Positions 52,058 to 59,390 of a stretch of 64,000 nt of DNA are shown in pieces. The translations under genes were made by a program, and so were the position numbers. This DNA is from Desulforamulus reducens MI-1. Lineage in GTDB: Bacteria; Bacillota; Desulfotomaculia; Desulfotomaculales; Desulfotomaculaceae. Where the stretch lies: NCBI RefSeq assembly GCF_000016165.1, contig NC_009253.1:2266332-2330331 (forward strand), read 5' to 3'. The notes beneath the pieces are model-generated. The model was not told the DNA's origin and did no database searches. It saw only the letters and a program-made list of their open reading frames with translations. Each line of letters starts with the position of its first letter. Position 1 is the stretch's first letter.

Positions 52058-53224
52058 TTAGAACATTAAGAAACGTTTTTTTAGAACATGATAGAGTGCT
52101 AGGTAGCCTACCCCTACCACTCCAAGGAAAACAAAGGCAATGACATGATACAAATCGATACGGTTCTCTAGTGCATCAATCTTTTGGTCTCTCACCCCGA
52201 TTTCTCTCTGAATGTCTTCCTTTTCTCTGGCCACAATCTCTTTTTGACTCTTTACCAGGAGTTTCTCTTCCTGAATACGACTCATTTCCTCCTGCAATTG
52301 TGTATTAGCACTGCTTAGATCCTTAACCCTTTCATTTAACAAATATTCGTTAGACTGTCCATCCAATTCATTTAAGCTATTCCACAACACTAAGCCATTG
52401 GTTTTATCCAATTTAACCCCGTTTAAATACCCAATGGTAGGTGCCACATCACAAATGCTGACCGGAGGGATAGTAGTGCCACTCTTGAAGGGTAAACCCT
52501 TCATAATTAGAGGTGGTGCACCTAAAGTTCCTGTGAGAATAATCATGCAGCTGTCGTAGAGATCTTCGTCATGCAACTTCTTTAAAAGACGTCCAACCTG
52601 AGCATCCATTTTGGTGATTGCCATTTTATATTCGTTGCTATTAACCCCAGATTTTTTATATATATCACGAAGTTCAGGAAGTAAAATAATATTCATGTAG
52701 GATTGTTCTTTGGTCCATTCATTTAATAAATTATTTATTACCAGCTCATCTTTCTTATCGAATGGTCCATTACAAGTATGTCCACCCTTTGCGGCTAAAT
52801 GTTTTAGTTCTCCTTCGGCACCATAGAAACATGTCTTGATTTTCTTTTGCTGCATTAATGTCTGGATAGACATACCATCCAACTTATCTCCTGTTTGTAT
52901 AAATTTGTGGTTATCCGGCAGCATACCTGTCAGAATAGACGCCACCGAGGCCTGTGTTGTATCGGGAAAAACTGAGATAACCTTGGAGGCCCTCACCCCT
53001 GCAGTTGCCAGTCCATTTATATTGGGGGCTGAGGTCCTTTGCAAGGTTTCGTCTTGCAGCCCGTCAATAACAATCATAAATATCTTACTGGTTACTTTAG
53101 GTTCTTTCCCTGTTTTCTCCTTATTGGTTGCTTCTTCAGCCCTTGCCTGCAATGAAAAGGCAAAACAAACCAGCAGTGACAAAATGGATATGGATATGGA
53201 TATGGATATTCTTTTTCGAACCAT
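52058..53224 (-). CDS. Membrane alkaline-phosphatase-superfamily protein with coiled-coil tail
   Basis: A 388-residue exported protein. A signal/anchor (SILSLLVCFAFSLQARAEE) is followed by a type I phosphodiesterase/AP-superfamily domain: metal Asp in FMIVIDGLQDETLQ near 50, the nucleophile Thr/Ser region VFPDTTQASVASILTGMLP near 85. A coiled coil (~295-360) and a C-terminal membrane segment (VIAFVFLGVVGVGYLALY) end the protein. The third metal-site half (usually D-H-G) reads TGTLGAP near 232, so activity may be lost or altered. ATG at 53224 has AGAGGGGG upstream; a longer frame lacks a signal peptide at its start. Confidence 0.75.
   Translation of the reverse strand: MVRKRISISISISILSLLVCFAFSLQARAEEATNKEKTGKEPKVTSKIFMIVIDGLQDETLQRTSAPNINGLATAGVRASKVISVFPDTTQASVASILTGMLPDNHKFIQTGDKLDGMSIQTLMQQKKIKTCFYGAEGELKHLAAKGGHTCNGPFDKKDELVINNLLNEWTKEQSYMNIILLPELRDIYKKSGVNSNEYKMAITKMDAQVGRLLKKLHDEDLYDSCMIILTGTLGAPPLIMKGLPFKSGTTIPPVSICDVAPTIGYLNGVKLDKTNGLVLWNSLNELDGQSNEYLLNERVKDLSSANTQLQEEMSRIQEEKLLVKSQKEIVAREKEDIQREIGVRDQKIDALENRIDLYHVIAFVFLGVVGVGYLALYHVLKKRFLMF
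53185..53208. repeat. Hexanucleotide repeat (TGGATA x4)
   Basis: Four perfect head-to-tail copies of TGGATA within the signal-peptide region of the phosphatase-family gene, encoding Ile-Ser pairs. Copy-number change would add or remove two residues without a frameshift. Confidence 0.92.
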
Positions 53225-53311
53225 TCGCTGGAACCCCCTCTGGGCGGCATATTTTATACAAATATATATCGAAGATTTGTCCATCTTATGACCATTATTT
53301 TCCTTTATTTA

Positions 53312-53432
53312 TTGACAAATTTATTCTTTTTCCATATTTTAGCGTATATTCATCTCAAATATGACAATACTATTAACACTCCGCTTTGGTGAGTTCTATC
53401 TCTCCCGTCCAGCAATACGCTGGACTTTTTTC
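53312..53432 (+). ncRNA. Candidate small RNA with promoter and terminator
   Basis: TTGACA (53312-53317), a 17-base spacer and TATTTT (53335-53340) precede about 65 bases without a start-codon/Shine-Dalgarno pair, then a hairpin (GTCCAGC, AATAC, GCTGGAC at 53407-53425) and TTTTTT. The implied transcript is about 85 bases. It could equally be a leader cut short before tRNA-Pro. There is no family I recognise. Confidence 0.45.
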
Positions 53433-53453
53433 TTTGAAAATTAAAATTTACTC

Positions 53454-53482
53454 TTGCCAATGTGTTATTTTTTTGCTAAAAT
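53454..53482 (+). promoter_or_regulatory. Promoter of tRNA-Pro(UGG)
   Basis: TTGCCA (53454-53459), a 17-base spacer and TAAAAT (53477-53482), 21 bases before the mature tRNA 5' end. Confidence 0.78.
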
Positions 53483-53503
53483 AGCTTTTGTCAGTGGTCG
53501 CAT

Positions 53504-53580
53504 CGGGGTGTAGCGCAGCTTGGTAGCGCACCTGCCTTGGGAGCAGGGGGTCGCACGTTCGAATCGTGTCACCCCGACCA
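53504..53580 (+). tRNA. tRNA-Pro (anticodon UGG), element insertion site
   Basis: 77 bases with encoded CCA. Acceptor CGGGGTG/CACCCCG, anticodon stem CCTGC/GCAGG with loop CTTGGGA (TGG anticodon), T-arm GCACG TTCGAAT CGTGT. The phage-type integrase lies 185 bases downstream of its 3' end, the usual layout when the tRNA 3' end is the attachment site. Confidence 0.97.
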
Positions 53581-53594
53581 GATCTAGTAAAATC

Positions 53595-53627
53595 AAGGAC
53601 TTAGAGGTTTTTAATCTCTAAGTCCTT
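53595..53627 (+). terminator. Terminator after tRNA-Pro(UGG)
   Basis: A 12-bp perfect stem (AAGGACTTAGAG and its complement) with a 9-base loop, followed by TCTCTTTTTA. Confidence 0.85.
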
Positions 53628-53765
53628 TCTCTTTTTACCCCTTATCCATCACAATTTTAAAATTTAACTTCCTTATGTAATAAGGGATAAAGGAAACGGT
53701 AATCTATTTTTACACTCTGCTATGAAGTTAAGGTGTCAAAATTTAATTTCAAGGGAGTGTTTTAA

Positions 53766-54671
53766 ATGACCAATGAACAAATGGTAAAAATGTTTTTAAT
53801 CTACCAAGAAAGTAGAAACCTTTCCCCTCGTACTCTTGAATGGTACAAATACATTACCGCTAAATTCATCAATTATTGCAACGACAATGATATTCAAATT
53901 GATTCCCTTAAAACACCCGAAGCCCGTCAATGGGTAAACTGGCTTCAAAAAGGTTCAGAAACTCAGTATAAGGGGAATTCCATTAACTGTCATATAAGAG
54001 CCATCAAAACCATGTTCAACTATTTTATGGAAGATGAATATATCGACAAAAATCCATTTCATAAAGTCAGTAAAATTAAGGTTGATAATACTATCATCCA
54101 TACTTTTGAGCCAGATGAAATTAAGAAAATGCTTGCTCAACTAAACAAAAATACATTTTATGATCTGCGAGACAATCTCATGCTCAGGATAATGTACGAT
54201 TGTGGATTGCGTGTCAGTGAGATAATCAATCTAAAAATCACCGACATAGACACAGATAAAAATATGTTTAAGGTATTCGGCAAAGGCCACAAGGAAAGAA
54301 TGGTTCCTTTTGGACGCTCTGTTAAACGAGAATTGGTAAAATATTTACCTAAACGAAATAAGGCAGTTCCACATGATTTAGATGAAGGATATTTACTTTG
54401 TACAAATCAAGGGACACCCCTACACAAGCGTAATATTCTGCGAAAAATTAGAATTGTTGGTCAAGGTGCAGGGATTGAAGGTAAACGTCTTAGCCCCCAC
54501 ACCTACCGCCATTCCTTTGCAAAACAATATTTAATGGCAGGTGGAGATTTATTTTCACTCCAAACTATCATGGGACATAGTTCGCTCAATTCTACCAGAC
54601 GTTATATTACCTTACTCACCGAAGATATTCAAAAGCAACACCGTCAATTCAGCCCCTTAGACAATCTTTAG
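53766..54671 (+). CDS. int: Tyrosine recombinase (phage-type integrase)
   Basis: A 301-residue XerC/D-like recombinase. The N-terminal SAM-like core-binding domain (LSPRTLEWYKYITAKFINYC) spans ~1-95. The catalytic domain has Arg in DCGLRVSEIINLKI near 150, Lys in FGKGHKERMVPFG near 178, HTYRHSFA near 245, and the H-x-x-x...Y end MGHSSLNSTRRYI near 270-282. It probably integrates and excises the element at tRNA-Pro(UGG). AAGGGAG precedes the ATG. Confidence 0.93.
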   Translation: MTNEQMVKMFLIYQESRNLSPRTLEWYKYITAKFINYCNDNDIQIDSLKTPEARQWVNWLQKGSETQYKGNSINCHIRAIKTMFNYFMEDEYIDKNPFHKVSKIKVDNTIIHTFEPDEIKKMLAQLNKNTFYDLRDNLMLRIMYDCGLRVSEIINLKITDIDTDKNMFKVFGKGHKERMVPFGRSVKRELVKYLPKRNKAVPHDLDEGYLLCTNQGTPLHKRNILRKIRIVGQGAGIEGKRLSPHTYRHSFAKQYLMAGGDLFSLQTIMGHSSLNSTRRYITLLTEDIQKQHRQFSPLDNL

Positions 54672-54683
54672 GGGGTGCTGAAT

Positions 54684-54908
54684 ATGAAATTAAAACAAAT
54701 TTACGGTTATGGTAAAACAATCCTCTGCCATCAGCCCACCATTGGCGACTGGTATAACAACATAGAATGTTCTATCTCTAAGCGGAATATTATTGTTACT
54801 ACAGAAATAAATAAATCTGACTATCAATCAATAGTATCTCCTGGAGAGTTTTGTTCTGATTGTCCTTGTAACAAAGGGGCAGTAAATCTCTTCTGGGAAA
54901 TGAAATAA
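54684..54908 (+). CDS. Small protein after integrase, CxxCxC motif
   Basis: A 74-residue protein with a C-terminal FCSDCPCNKG motif, possibly metal binding. GGGGGTG lies six bases before the ATG at 54684; its reading frame also opens at a GTG inside that site. It is 12 bases after the integrase stop, in the same direction, which is the usual position of an excisionase-type or regulatory gene, but I see no helix-turn-helix. It ends at a strong terminator. Confidence 0.6.
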   Translation: MKLKQIYGYGKTILCHQPTIGDWYNNIECSISKRNIIVTTEINKSDYQSIVSPGEFCSDCPCNKGAVNLFWEMK

Positions 54909-54911
54909 TCC

Positions 54912-54941
54912 AAAGGAGTAGGAATTTTTGCCTACTCCTTT
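54912..54941. terminator. Terminator between integrase unit and phage genes
   Basis: An 11-bp perfect stem (AAAGGAGTAGG / CCTACTCCTTT) followed by TTTT on the plus strand and flanked by A on the left, between convergent genes. Confidence 0.88.
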
Positions 54942-54949
54942 TTTATGTC

Positions 54950-56368
54950 TTAGAACAAAGATTTTACTTGAATTTGCTTACTCGCCTTAATGGTATTATC
55001 ACTATTCAAAGTACAAACTAATTCTAAATATTTATTAACATAAGATGATGTACTAGTTGCTTTAATACTTACAGAATTACCTGTTTGGCTCTGGATTGTA
55101 GCATAAATATTAGTAGTGCCATCTGGGTTAGGACTTTTAATTGTCCATGTTCCGCTCTGATCTGCCACCTCAACCCCATTATCATAGAATGTAGCGGTAT
55201 ATGATTGTGTCTGATTGAGTTTAATAGTAGCACCACCTGTAATTACAATAGAATAATTATGACTTATAGGTACTTCTTGGACAATGACTTGTAATGCATC
55301 ATTAATTTCTGGCCTGTCTGCCATTTGTGCGGTAATCGTTACTGTTCCAATGGAAATACCTGTAATTAATCCACTGCTATTTACAGTAGCAATATTATTA
55401 TCACTTGAAGTAAATATAATATTAGGATTATCAACTATAACTCCATTATCTGTTAATGTATATTTTAATTGTAAATTATCTCCAATATTTAAAGTTGCTG
55501 ATTCATTGGTTATAGTCAATACATAATTATGATTAACTTTAACATTAATAGAAATAGTATCTTTAACATCTGGTTTACCTGTCATTTGAGCAGTGATTAT
55601 TGCTTTACCTTCGGCAATACCAGTAATTAAACCATTATTATTAATATTACATATATTAGCGTCGCTGGAAACATATGTAATAGAAGGACTATCAACTGCA
55701 ACTCCATTATCAGTTAATTTTACAGATAATTGCAAAGTATCATCTTTTAATATATTTGCTGATTCTCCCTCGTTGATTGTTAATTTATAAATGTGTTCAT
55801 ATTGCCAACGGTTTGCAATTTCATTTTCTTTATCATCACTACTACCAAACGAATCTTTTTCTAAATGCAAAATGACAAGGCCATTTTTTGTTTTGTCAAT
55901 TCCTATTACCTTCCACGCTGAATCCATCTTAATAATTCTCTGATTTAAGATAATATTTTTTGTGTCGGAATTATCTTGAATTGTCATAAGTATTTTCCCA
56001 ACTGGCAGTGTCATATATTGCCCTGTTTCAATGTCAAAAACTTTAGATTCAACAATGGCAGGAAATGTTTTAATATTGCCAGCAAAATTAAATTTAATAT
56101 CAAAATTGCAAGCCCTCATAACCCCTTTATATTTTTCATAGCGTTTACCATTAACCTCCGAAACAATAAGCCAGTATAAACCGTTATATTCTATTCTGTC
56201 CCCTTGTGACAGTTCAGTTAGCGTAGATATATATTTATCGTCATAATCAGATTTAACTTTTAAATTGCTTATCAATGCCCTTGTTGCTATGCCATTAATT
56301 AAAATATCCCTGCCAGCATCAGCAAGGATAAAGTTAAAATCATTTTCATTAGGTGAAAACAGATTCAA
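54950..56368 (-). CDS. Phage virion-type protein with three Ig-like (Big_2) domains
   Basis: A 472-residue protein. Residues ~1-185 resemble a phage head-proximal protein of clostridial prophages (AGRDILINGIATRALISN; GDRIEYNGLYWLIVSEVNGK; MDSAWKVIGIDKTKNGLVIL). Residues ~195-465 hold three repeats, two being clear Big_2 domains with YVSSDANICNINNNGLITGI and FTSSDNNIATVNSSGLITGI. Big_2 domains on virions are often surface decorations that bind carbohydrates. TTG start, with AAAGGGGG seven bases upstream. It is the last phage gene before the integrase. Confidence 0.78.
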   Translation of the reverse strand: MNLFSPNENDFNFILADAGRDILINGIATRALISNLKVKSDYDDKYISTLTELSQGDRIEYNGLYWLIVSEVNGKRYEKYKGVMRACNFDIKFNFAGNIKTFPAIVESKVFDIETGQYMTLPVGKILMTIQDNSDTKNIILNQRIIKMDSAWKVIGIDKTKNGLVILHLEKDSFGSSDDKENEIANRWQYEHIYKLTINEGESANILKDDTLQLSVKLTDNGVAVDSPSITYVSSDANICNINNNGLITGIAEGKAIITAQMTGKPDVKDTISINVKVNHNYVLTITNESATLNIGDNLQLKYTLTDNGVIVDNPNIIFTSSDNNIATVNSSGLITGISIGTVTITAQMADRPEINDALQVIVQEVPISHNYSIVITGGATIKLNQTQSYTATFYDNGVEVADQSGTWTIKSPNPDGTTNIYATIQSQTGNSVSIKATSTSSYVNKYLELVCTLNSDNTIKASKQIQVKSLF

Positions 56369-56406
56369 TTATATTCCCCCTTTCCTAAGCGTTAAATTTG
56401 ACGCAC

Positions 56407-56754
56407 CTAACTACTAAACATATAGAAGAAACTGGCTCCATCCTCATAAACCTTTTCGTCATTGGGAATCTCTCTAATTTTACGCTCTAGTTGGTCAATA
56501 CGAGATTGTAAATTCTCATGGAATTGGGAAACTGTAATATCATCCTGTTTGTATGACTTCATAAGTTGTGGCTGATTAGCAATTGATTCAAGAATTGCTA
56601 GGGCAGTTTTAAGGATATTTCTCTTGTTGGTATTACTGGTAGGATTATATTCAATATTTGATTCTAAATTTTGTTCTTGTAAATATATGGATAATTCATC
56701 TATAGTTAAATCAATTCCTTTTATTTCAAGGTTTAAGCGTTCTATATTGGTCAT
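56407..56754 (-). CDS. Small phage protein, head-tail connector-like
   Basis: A 115-residue helical, acidic protein. The layout (N-terminal helices, then KTALAILESIANQPQL and DDITVSQFHENLQSRIDQLE) resembles short connector proteins encoded downstream of phage capsid genes. This is a weak resemblance by pattern only. Its ATG lies within the end of the preceding gene (29-base overlap), so the two are coupled. Confidence 0.55.
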   Translation of the reverse strand: MTNIERLNLEIKGIDLTIDELSIYLQEQNLESNIEYNPTSNTNKRNILKTALAILESIANQPQLMKSYKQDDITVSQFHENLQSRIDQLERKIREIPNDEKVYEDGASFFYMFSS

Positions 56755-57187
56755 GGTTGATTATCAACTCCTTATTTAATTCCTCAATAATAGTGTCCAT
56801 TTGGTCTTTGGTGGTTAGTGGCTCCAGTATCTCATATTTACTATCATCCCAAAGACAATTATTTCTAGTAATATGCCATTGGTTGGTTTCATGGTTGAGA
56901 TGGAATTTTGTTTCTTTTTTATTTGTTAGGTTTTTTAGGTTAATATATATAAATGGATATAAACCATAGCCAGCCATTACTTTCTCTATGATGTATTTAT
57001 GTTTAATGTCGGGATATAAGCAATTGAATGTATCTACAAAATCCTGGTATCTCTCTAGGAATTGTGTGTTTTGTTGTTCTGCTCTTAGTTTTGCTTCTTG
57101 TATTTTTTGTTCTTGTTCTTGTTTTCTTTCTTCGGCAGTTTTTGGTATATTTGTATAGAATGGTTTTCTAAAGTATGAATTGAGCAT
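56726..57187 (-). CDS. Phage-region protein of unknown function
   Basis: A 153-residue protein. The N-terminus carries a charged helix (KTAEERKQEQEQKIQEAKLR) and the middle is rich in Tyr and Asn. No family is recognised. GGAGG precedes the ATG, and a TTGACA/TATGCT promoter-like pair lies upstream at 57553-57581. It begins the short minus-strand group that leads to the Big_2 protein. Confidence 0.6.
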   Translation of the reverse strand: MLNSYFRKPFYTNIPKTAEERKQEQEQKIQEAKLRAEQQNTQFLERYQDFVDTFNCLYPDIKHKYIIEKVMAGYGLYPFIYINLKNLTNKKETKFHLNHETNQWHITRNNCLWDDSKYEILEPLTTKDQMDTIIEELNKELIINHDQYRTLKP

Positions 57188-57552
57188 CTTAATTTCCTCC
57201 AGTCGAAAATTTTCCGAACGTGTAAAATTAGGTATGCTTAAAGCACCTCAAAAAGTTTTAGGGTATCGGCTATATATCAATCTAATGTAATTTTACTGAT
57301 ACCCAACAAACCCTTATATATCAATAGATAGAAGGGATACCCTTATAAAACGCCATTAACCCCTTATAATACAAGGCGTAGAAGCAATTTTAATAGCAAA
57401 TTTCCTTCATTAAAAGTGGCCTAGATTCATTTATATTTGAATTTAGATATAATTACCTTACTCCGATTTATCAAAGCCATACAGGGCAAAATAAATGGAC
57501 ATTTTCAGAGCGAAATTATTTCCGTCTAAATAATCCTCCGTCATTGTGGAGA

Positions 57553-57581
57553 AGCATAAAAAAAGCGAATTAAGTTGTCAA
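57553..57581 (-). promoter_or_regulatory. Promoter within phage region
   Basis: Minus-strand TTGACA (57576-57581), a 17-base spacer and TATGCT (57553-57558). The -35 box is inside a 14-bp repeat also found at two other places in the element, so a regulator may bind it. It would transcribe 56726-57187 and the genes after it. Confidence 0.55.
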
Positions 57582-57660
57582 TCAGCACATTAGAAACTGC
57601 TAAACCCTTGAAATATAAGGGTTTATTCTATTTTATATCCTTTAAAATTGACAACTTAAT
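57569..57660. repeat. Inverted pair of a 14-bp element repeat
   Basis: ATTAAGTTGTCAAT at 57569-57582 and its exact reverse complement at 57647-57660, 64 bases apart. A third copy is at 59344-59357. Each contains TTGACA in one orientation. Confidence 0.85.
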
Positions 57661-57689
57661 ACTAGATTAAGGGGTCATTTTGCTAAAAC

Positions 57690-57875
57690 ATGATAAAAGA
57701 AAAATTTTATGTTAATCCGTCAGTTGAATTATTCAACTCACCTCGGGCAAATGGTGAAGTCAAAGTGTCGGGAACAATGACACTAATTGATAATAGTTAT
57801 CATTTAGTGATTAATAAGTGTTCTATTTTTGAACAGTATGAACAATATATAGGTGTCAGGTTTTCGGACAGTTAG
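57690..57875 (+). CDS. Possible small protein in phage gap (doubtful)
   Basis: A 61-residue frame (MIKEKFYVNPSVELFN start; VSGTMTLIDNSYHLVI mid). It has no Shine-Dalgarno site at a usable distance, AAGGGG being 15 bases away, and runs opposite to the surrounding genes. It may be chance coding in AT-rich DNA. Confidence 0.25.
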   Translation: MIKEKFYVNPSVELFNSPRANGEVKVSGTMTLIDNSYHLVINKCSIFEQYEQYIGVRFSDS

Positions 57876-57979
57876 TATAACATGGGCGAAATTTTTGAAC
57901 TAACATTCTGTAAAGTAATATACCTTGACACCTATACTTCTAATTAATAATCATTATCAATTAAAACAACCCACCCTAA

Positions 57980-59302
57980 TTAACTATTTACAATATCCGT
58001 ATTCTCCAATCCATTCCCTTCTTTACCTAATCTTTCCATTTCACTTCCAACATCGTATATCATTGGACAATTCTCAATAGCACTCTGTAAACTCATTACT
58101 CCTAATTCCTTCAGCACCTTAATATTATCAATAATATCCGTTTCATTTAGTGGCCTTGCATACTGGAACACAACATCAATATTATCTGAATTAATCTCTA
58201 TACCCTGCAACCTCAACAATTTCTCTATTTTTTTAAACCTTTGTTCAAATCCTTCTCTAATATATCGCTCATTTAATCCTGCTTTAATATCTGCTAGGGA
58301 AAACAATAATTTTATACTCACTTCTGATAAATTGCTAATATCTGTATTATTCATTGATACAGCAGGAGTATTACTAATATCTAACAATGATTGCTTTAAT
58401 ACCTTCCAAACGCTCTCAAAACTTTCAAAATCCAATTGACCATGAATAAATTTCATGTCTGCTCCATCATCTAAATTAAGACCAACACCAACTAAGTTTG
58501 TTGGTATCTCACCTTTGCCATCTTTTATATTTAATCTCTGTCCTATCACTACAGGAATAGGATTTAGAAACTTGTAAATACTGTCAGTATATTTACTAAT
58601 CAAATCCTCCATATTATCTATGATGTTTATAAAATCCTCTAAATCTGATCTTCCATCTGTATTATCTAACTCATTCAAATTCTTATAAACACAAGGTAGC
58701 CCACTAGGATTATTAAAAACTCCTAAGAAATTAAAATCTCCTCCAGCATCAGACCATTTTTGGACTGTACTATCAGTAAAGATATTGTAGTAACTAACAT
58801 TATAATCAGTTGTATAATGTTCTATAAAACAAATCATTTCTCCCTGCTCATTATAGATAGGATAAGCATCCTCTGGATTAATTAATTTACTCTTAATCTT
58901 TCCGTCTTTATCAATAAACAAATATTTATAGACAGCACCATATTTAACTAACTTGTCCATTATATCTAAATCAGTTCTATTGAATTTACCTTGCTTATAA
59001 ACTTTCTTCATCACTTTAACGTCATTTTCTTCACCTGTAATTGTTACGGGATTTTTTAACAGATAACTTGTACTAAAATTTAAAACTGTCTTAGCATACT
59101 GTAAAACTATTCTCCTGGGTTCAAATACTTTTCCGTTCCACATTTCCGCTGGCCTATTATTGATTAAATGACTACCACTCAAATATTCTTTTATGTCAAT
59201 AATATTATTGATTCTGCTTTGGTGGTAATAACTATTACATTCACTTACAAACCAATCTGGTTTGCCATCATGGACAACATTTATATACTCTTGTAAATTC
59301 AA
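57980..59302 (-). CDS. Phage portal protein (SPP1 gp6-like)
   Basis: A 440-residue portal protein that forms the DNA entry ring. Family features are FEPRRIVLQYAKTVLNFSTSYLL near 60, YKYLFIDKDGKIKSKLINPEDAYPIY near 130, and the helical C-terminal stretch VSIKLLFSLADIKAGLNERYI. I start at a TTG (59300-59302) because AAGGAGGGG lies six bases before it; a GTG ten codons earlier overlaps that site. It sits 88 bases after the terminase gene. Confidence 0.88.
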   Translation of the reverse strand: MNLQEYINVVHDGKPDWFVSECNSYYHQSRINNIIDIKEYLSGSHLINNRPAEMWNGKVFEPRRIVLQYAKTVLNFSTSYLLKNPVTITGEENDVKVMKKVYKQGKFNRTDLDIMDKLVKYGAVYKYLFIDKDGKIKSKLINPEDAYPIYNEQGEMICFIEHYTTDYNVSYYNIFTDSTVQKWSDAGGDFNFLGVFNNPSGLPCVYKNLNELDNTDGRSDLEDFINIIDNMEDLISKYTDSIYKFLNPIPVVIGQRLNIKDGKGEIPTNLVGVGLNLDDGADMKFIHGQLDFESFESVWKVLKQSLLDISNTPAVSMNNTDISNLSEVSIKLLFSLADIKAGLNERYIREGFEQRFKKIEKLLRLQGIEINSDNIDVVFQYARPLNETDIIDNIKVLKELGVMSLQSAIENCPMIYDVGSEMERLGKEGNGLENTDIVNS

Positions 59303-59333
59303 AGTTAACCCCTCCTTATCTAAAATTGACACC

Positions 59334-59363
59334 TTGACAAATGATTAAGTTGTCAATTATAAT
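59334..59363 (+). promoter_or_regulatory. Promoter-like pair facing the parS site
   Basis: Plus-strand TTGACA (59334-59339), an 18-base spacer and TATAAT (59358-59363). The expected transcript start falls in the parS palindrome and would run antisense to the terminase gene. TTGACAA and TTGTCAA (59334-59340, 59350-59356) also form a 7-bp dyad. Confidence 0.5.
59344..59357 (+). repeat. Third copy of the 14-bp element repeat
   Basis: An exact copy of ATTAAGTTGTCAAT found at 57569-57582 and, inverted, at 57647-57660. It lies in the terL-portal interval, overlapping the promoter-like pair and 9 bases from the parS palindrome. Confidence 0.88.
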
Positions 59364-59366
59364 ATA

Positions 59367-59382
59367 TGTTTCACGTGAAACA
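59367..59382. other. parS centromere site (ParB-binding palindrome)
   Basis: The 16-bp perfect palindrome TGTTTCACGTGAAACA. It agrees with the chromosomal parS consensus (TGTTNCACGTGAAACA) at every position. It lies between the large terminase stop and the portal gene. No parA/parB gene is visible in the window, so the likely reader is the host Spo0J/ParB. Confidence 0.9.
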
Positions 59383-59390
59383 ATTTAATG

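Larger units (their letters stand above)
57188..57979. other. Gap between portal and downstream phage genes, where capsid genes are missing
   Basis: About 790 AT-rich bases without a convincing gene on the minus strand, exactly where protease, scaffold and major capsid genes are expected after a portal gene. It holds short repeats (GGGTATC/GATACCC near 57261-57345 and TATATATCAAT twice), a hairpin (TAAACCCTT...AAGGGTTTA, 57601-57625), and one pair of inverted 14-bp repeats (57569-57582, 57647-57660). Confidence 0.6.

Noticed and set aside
57260-57370. Iteron-like replication origin in the phage gap.
   Set aside because: Short words (GGGTATC, TATATATCAAT) recur, but spacing is irregular and copies are too few for iterons.
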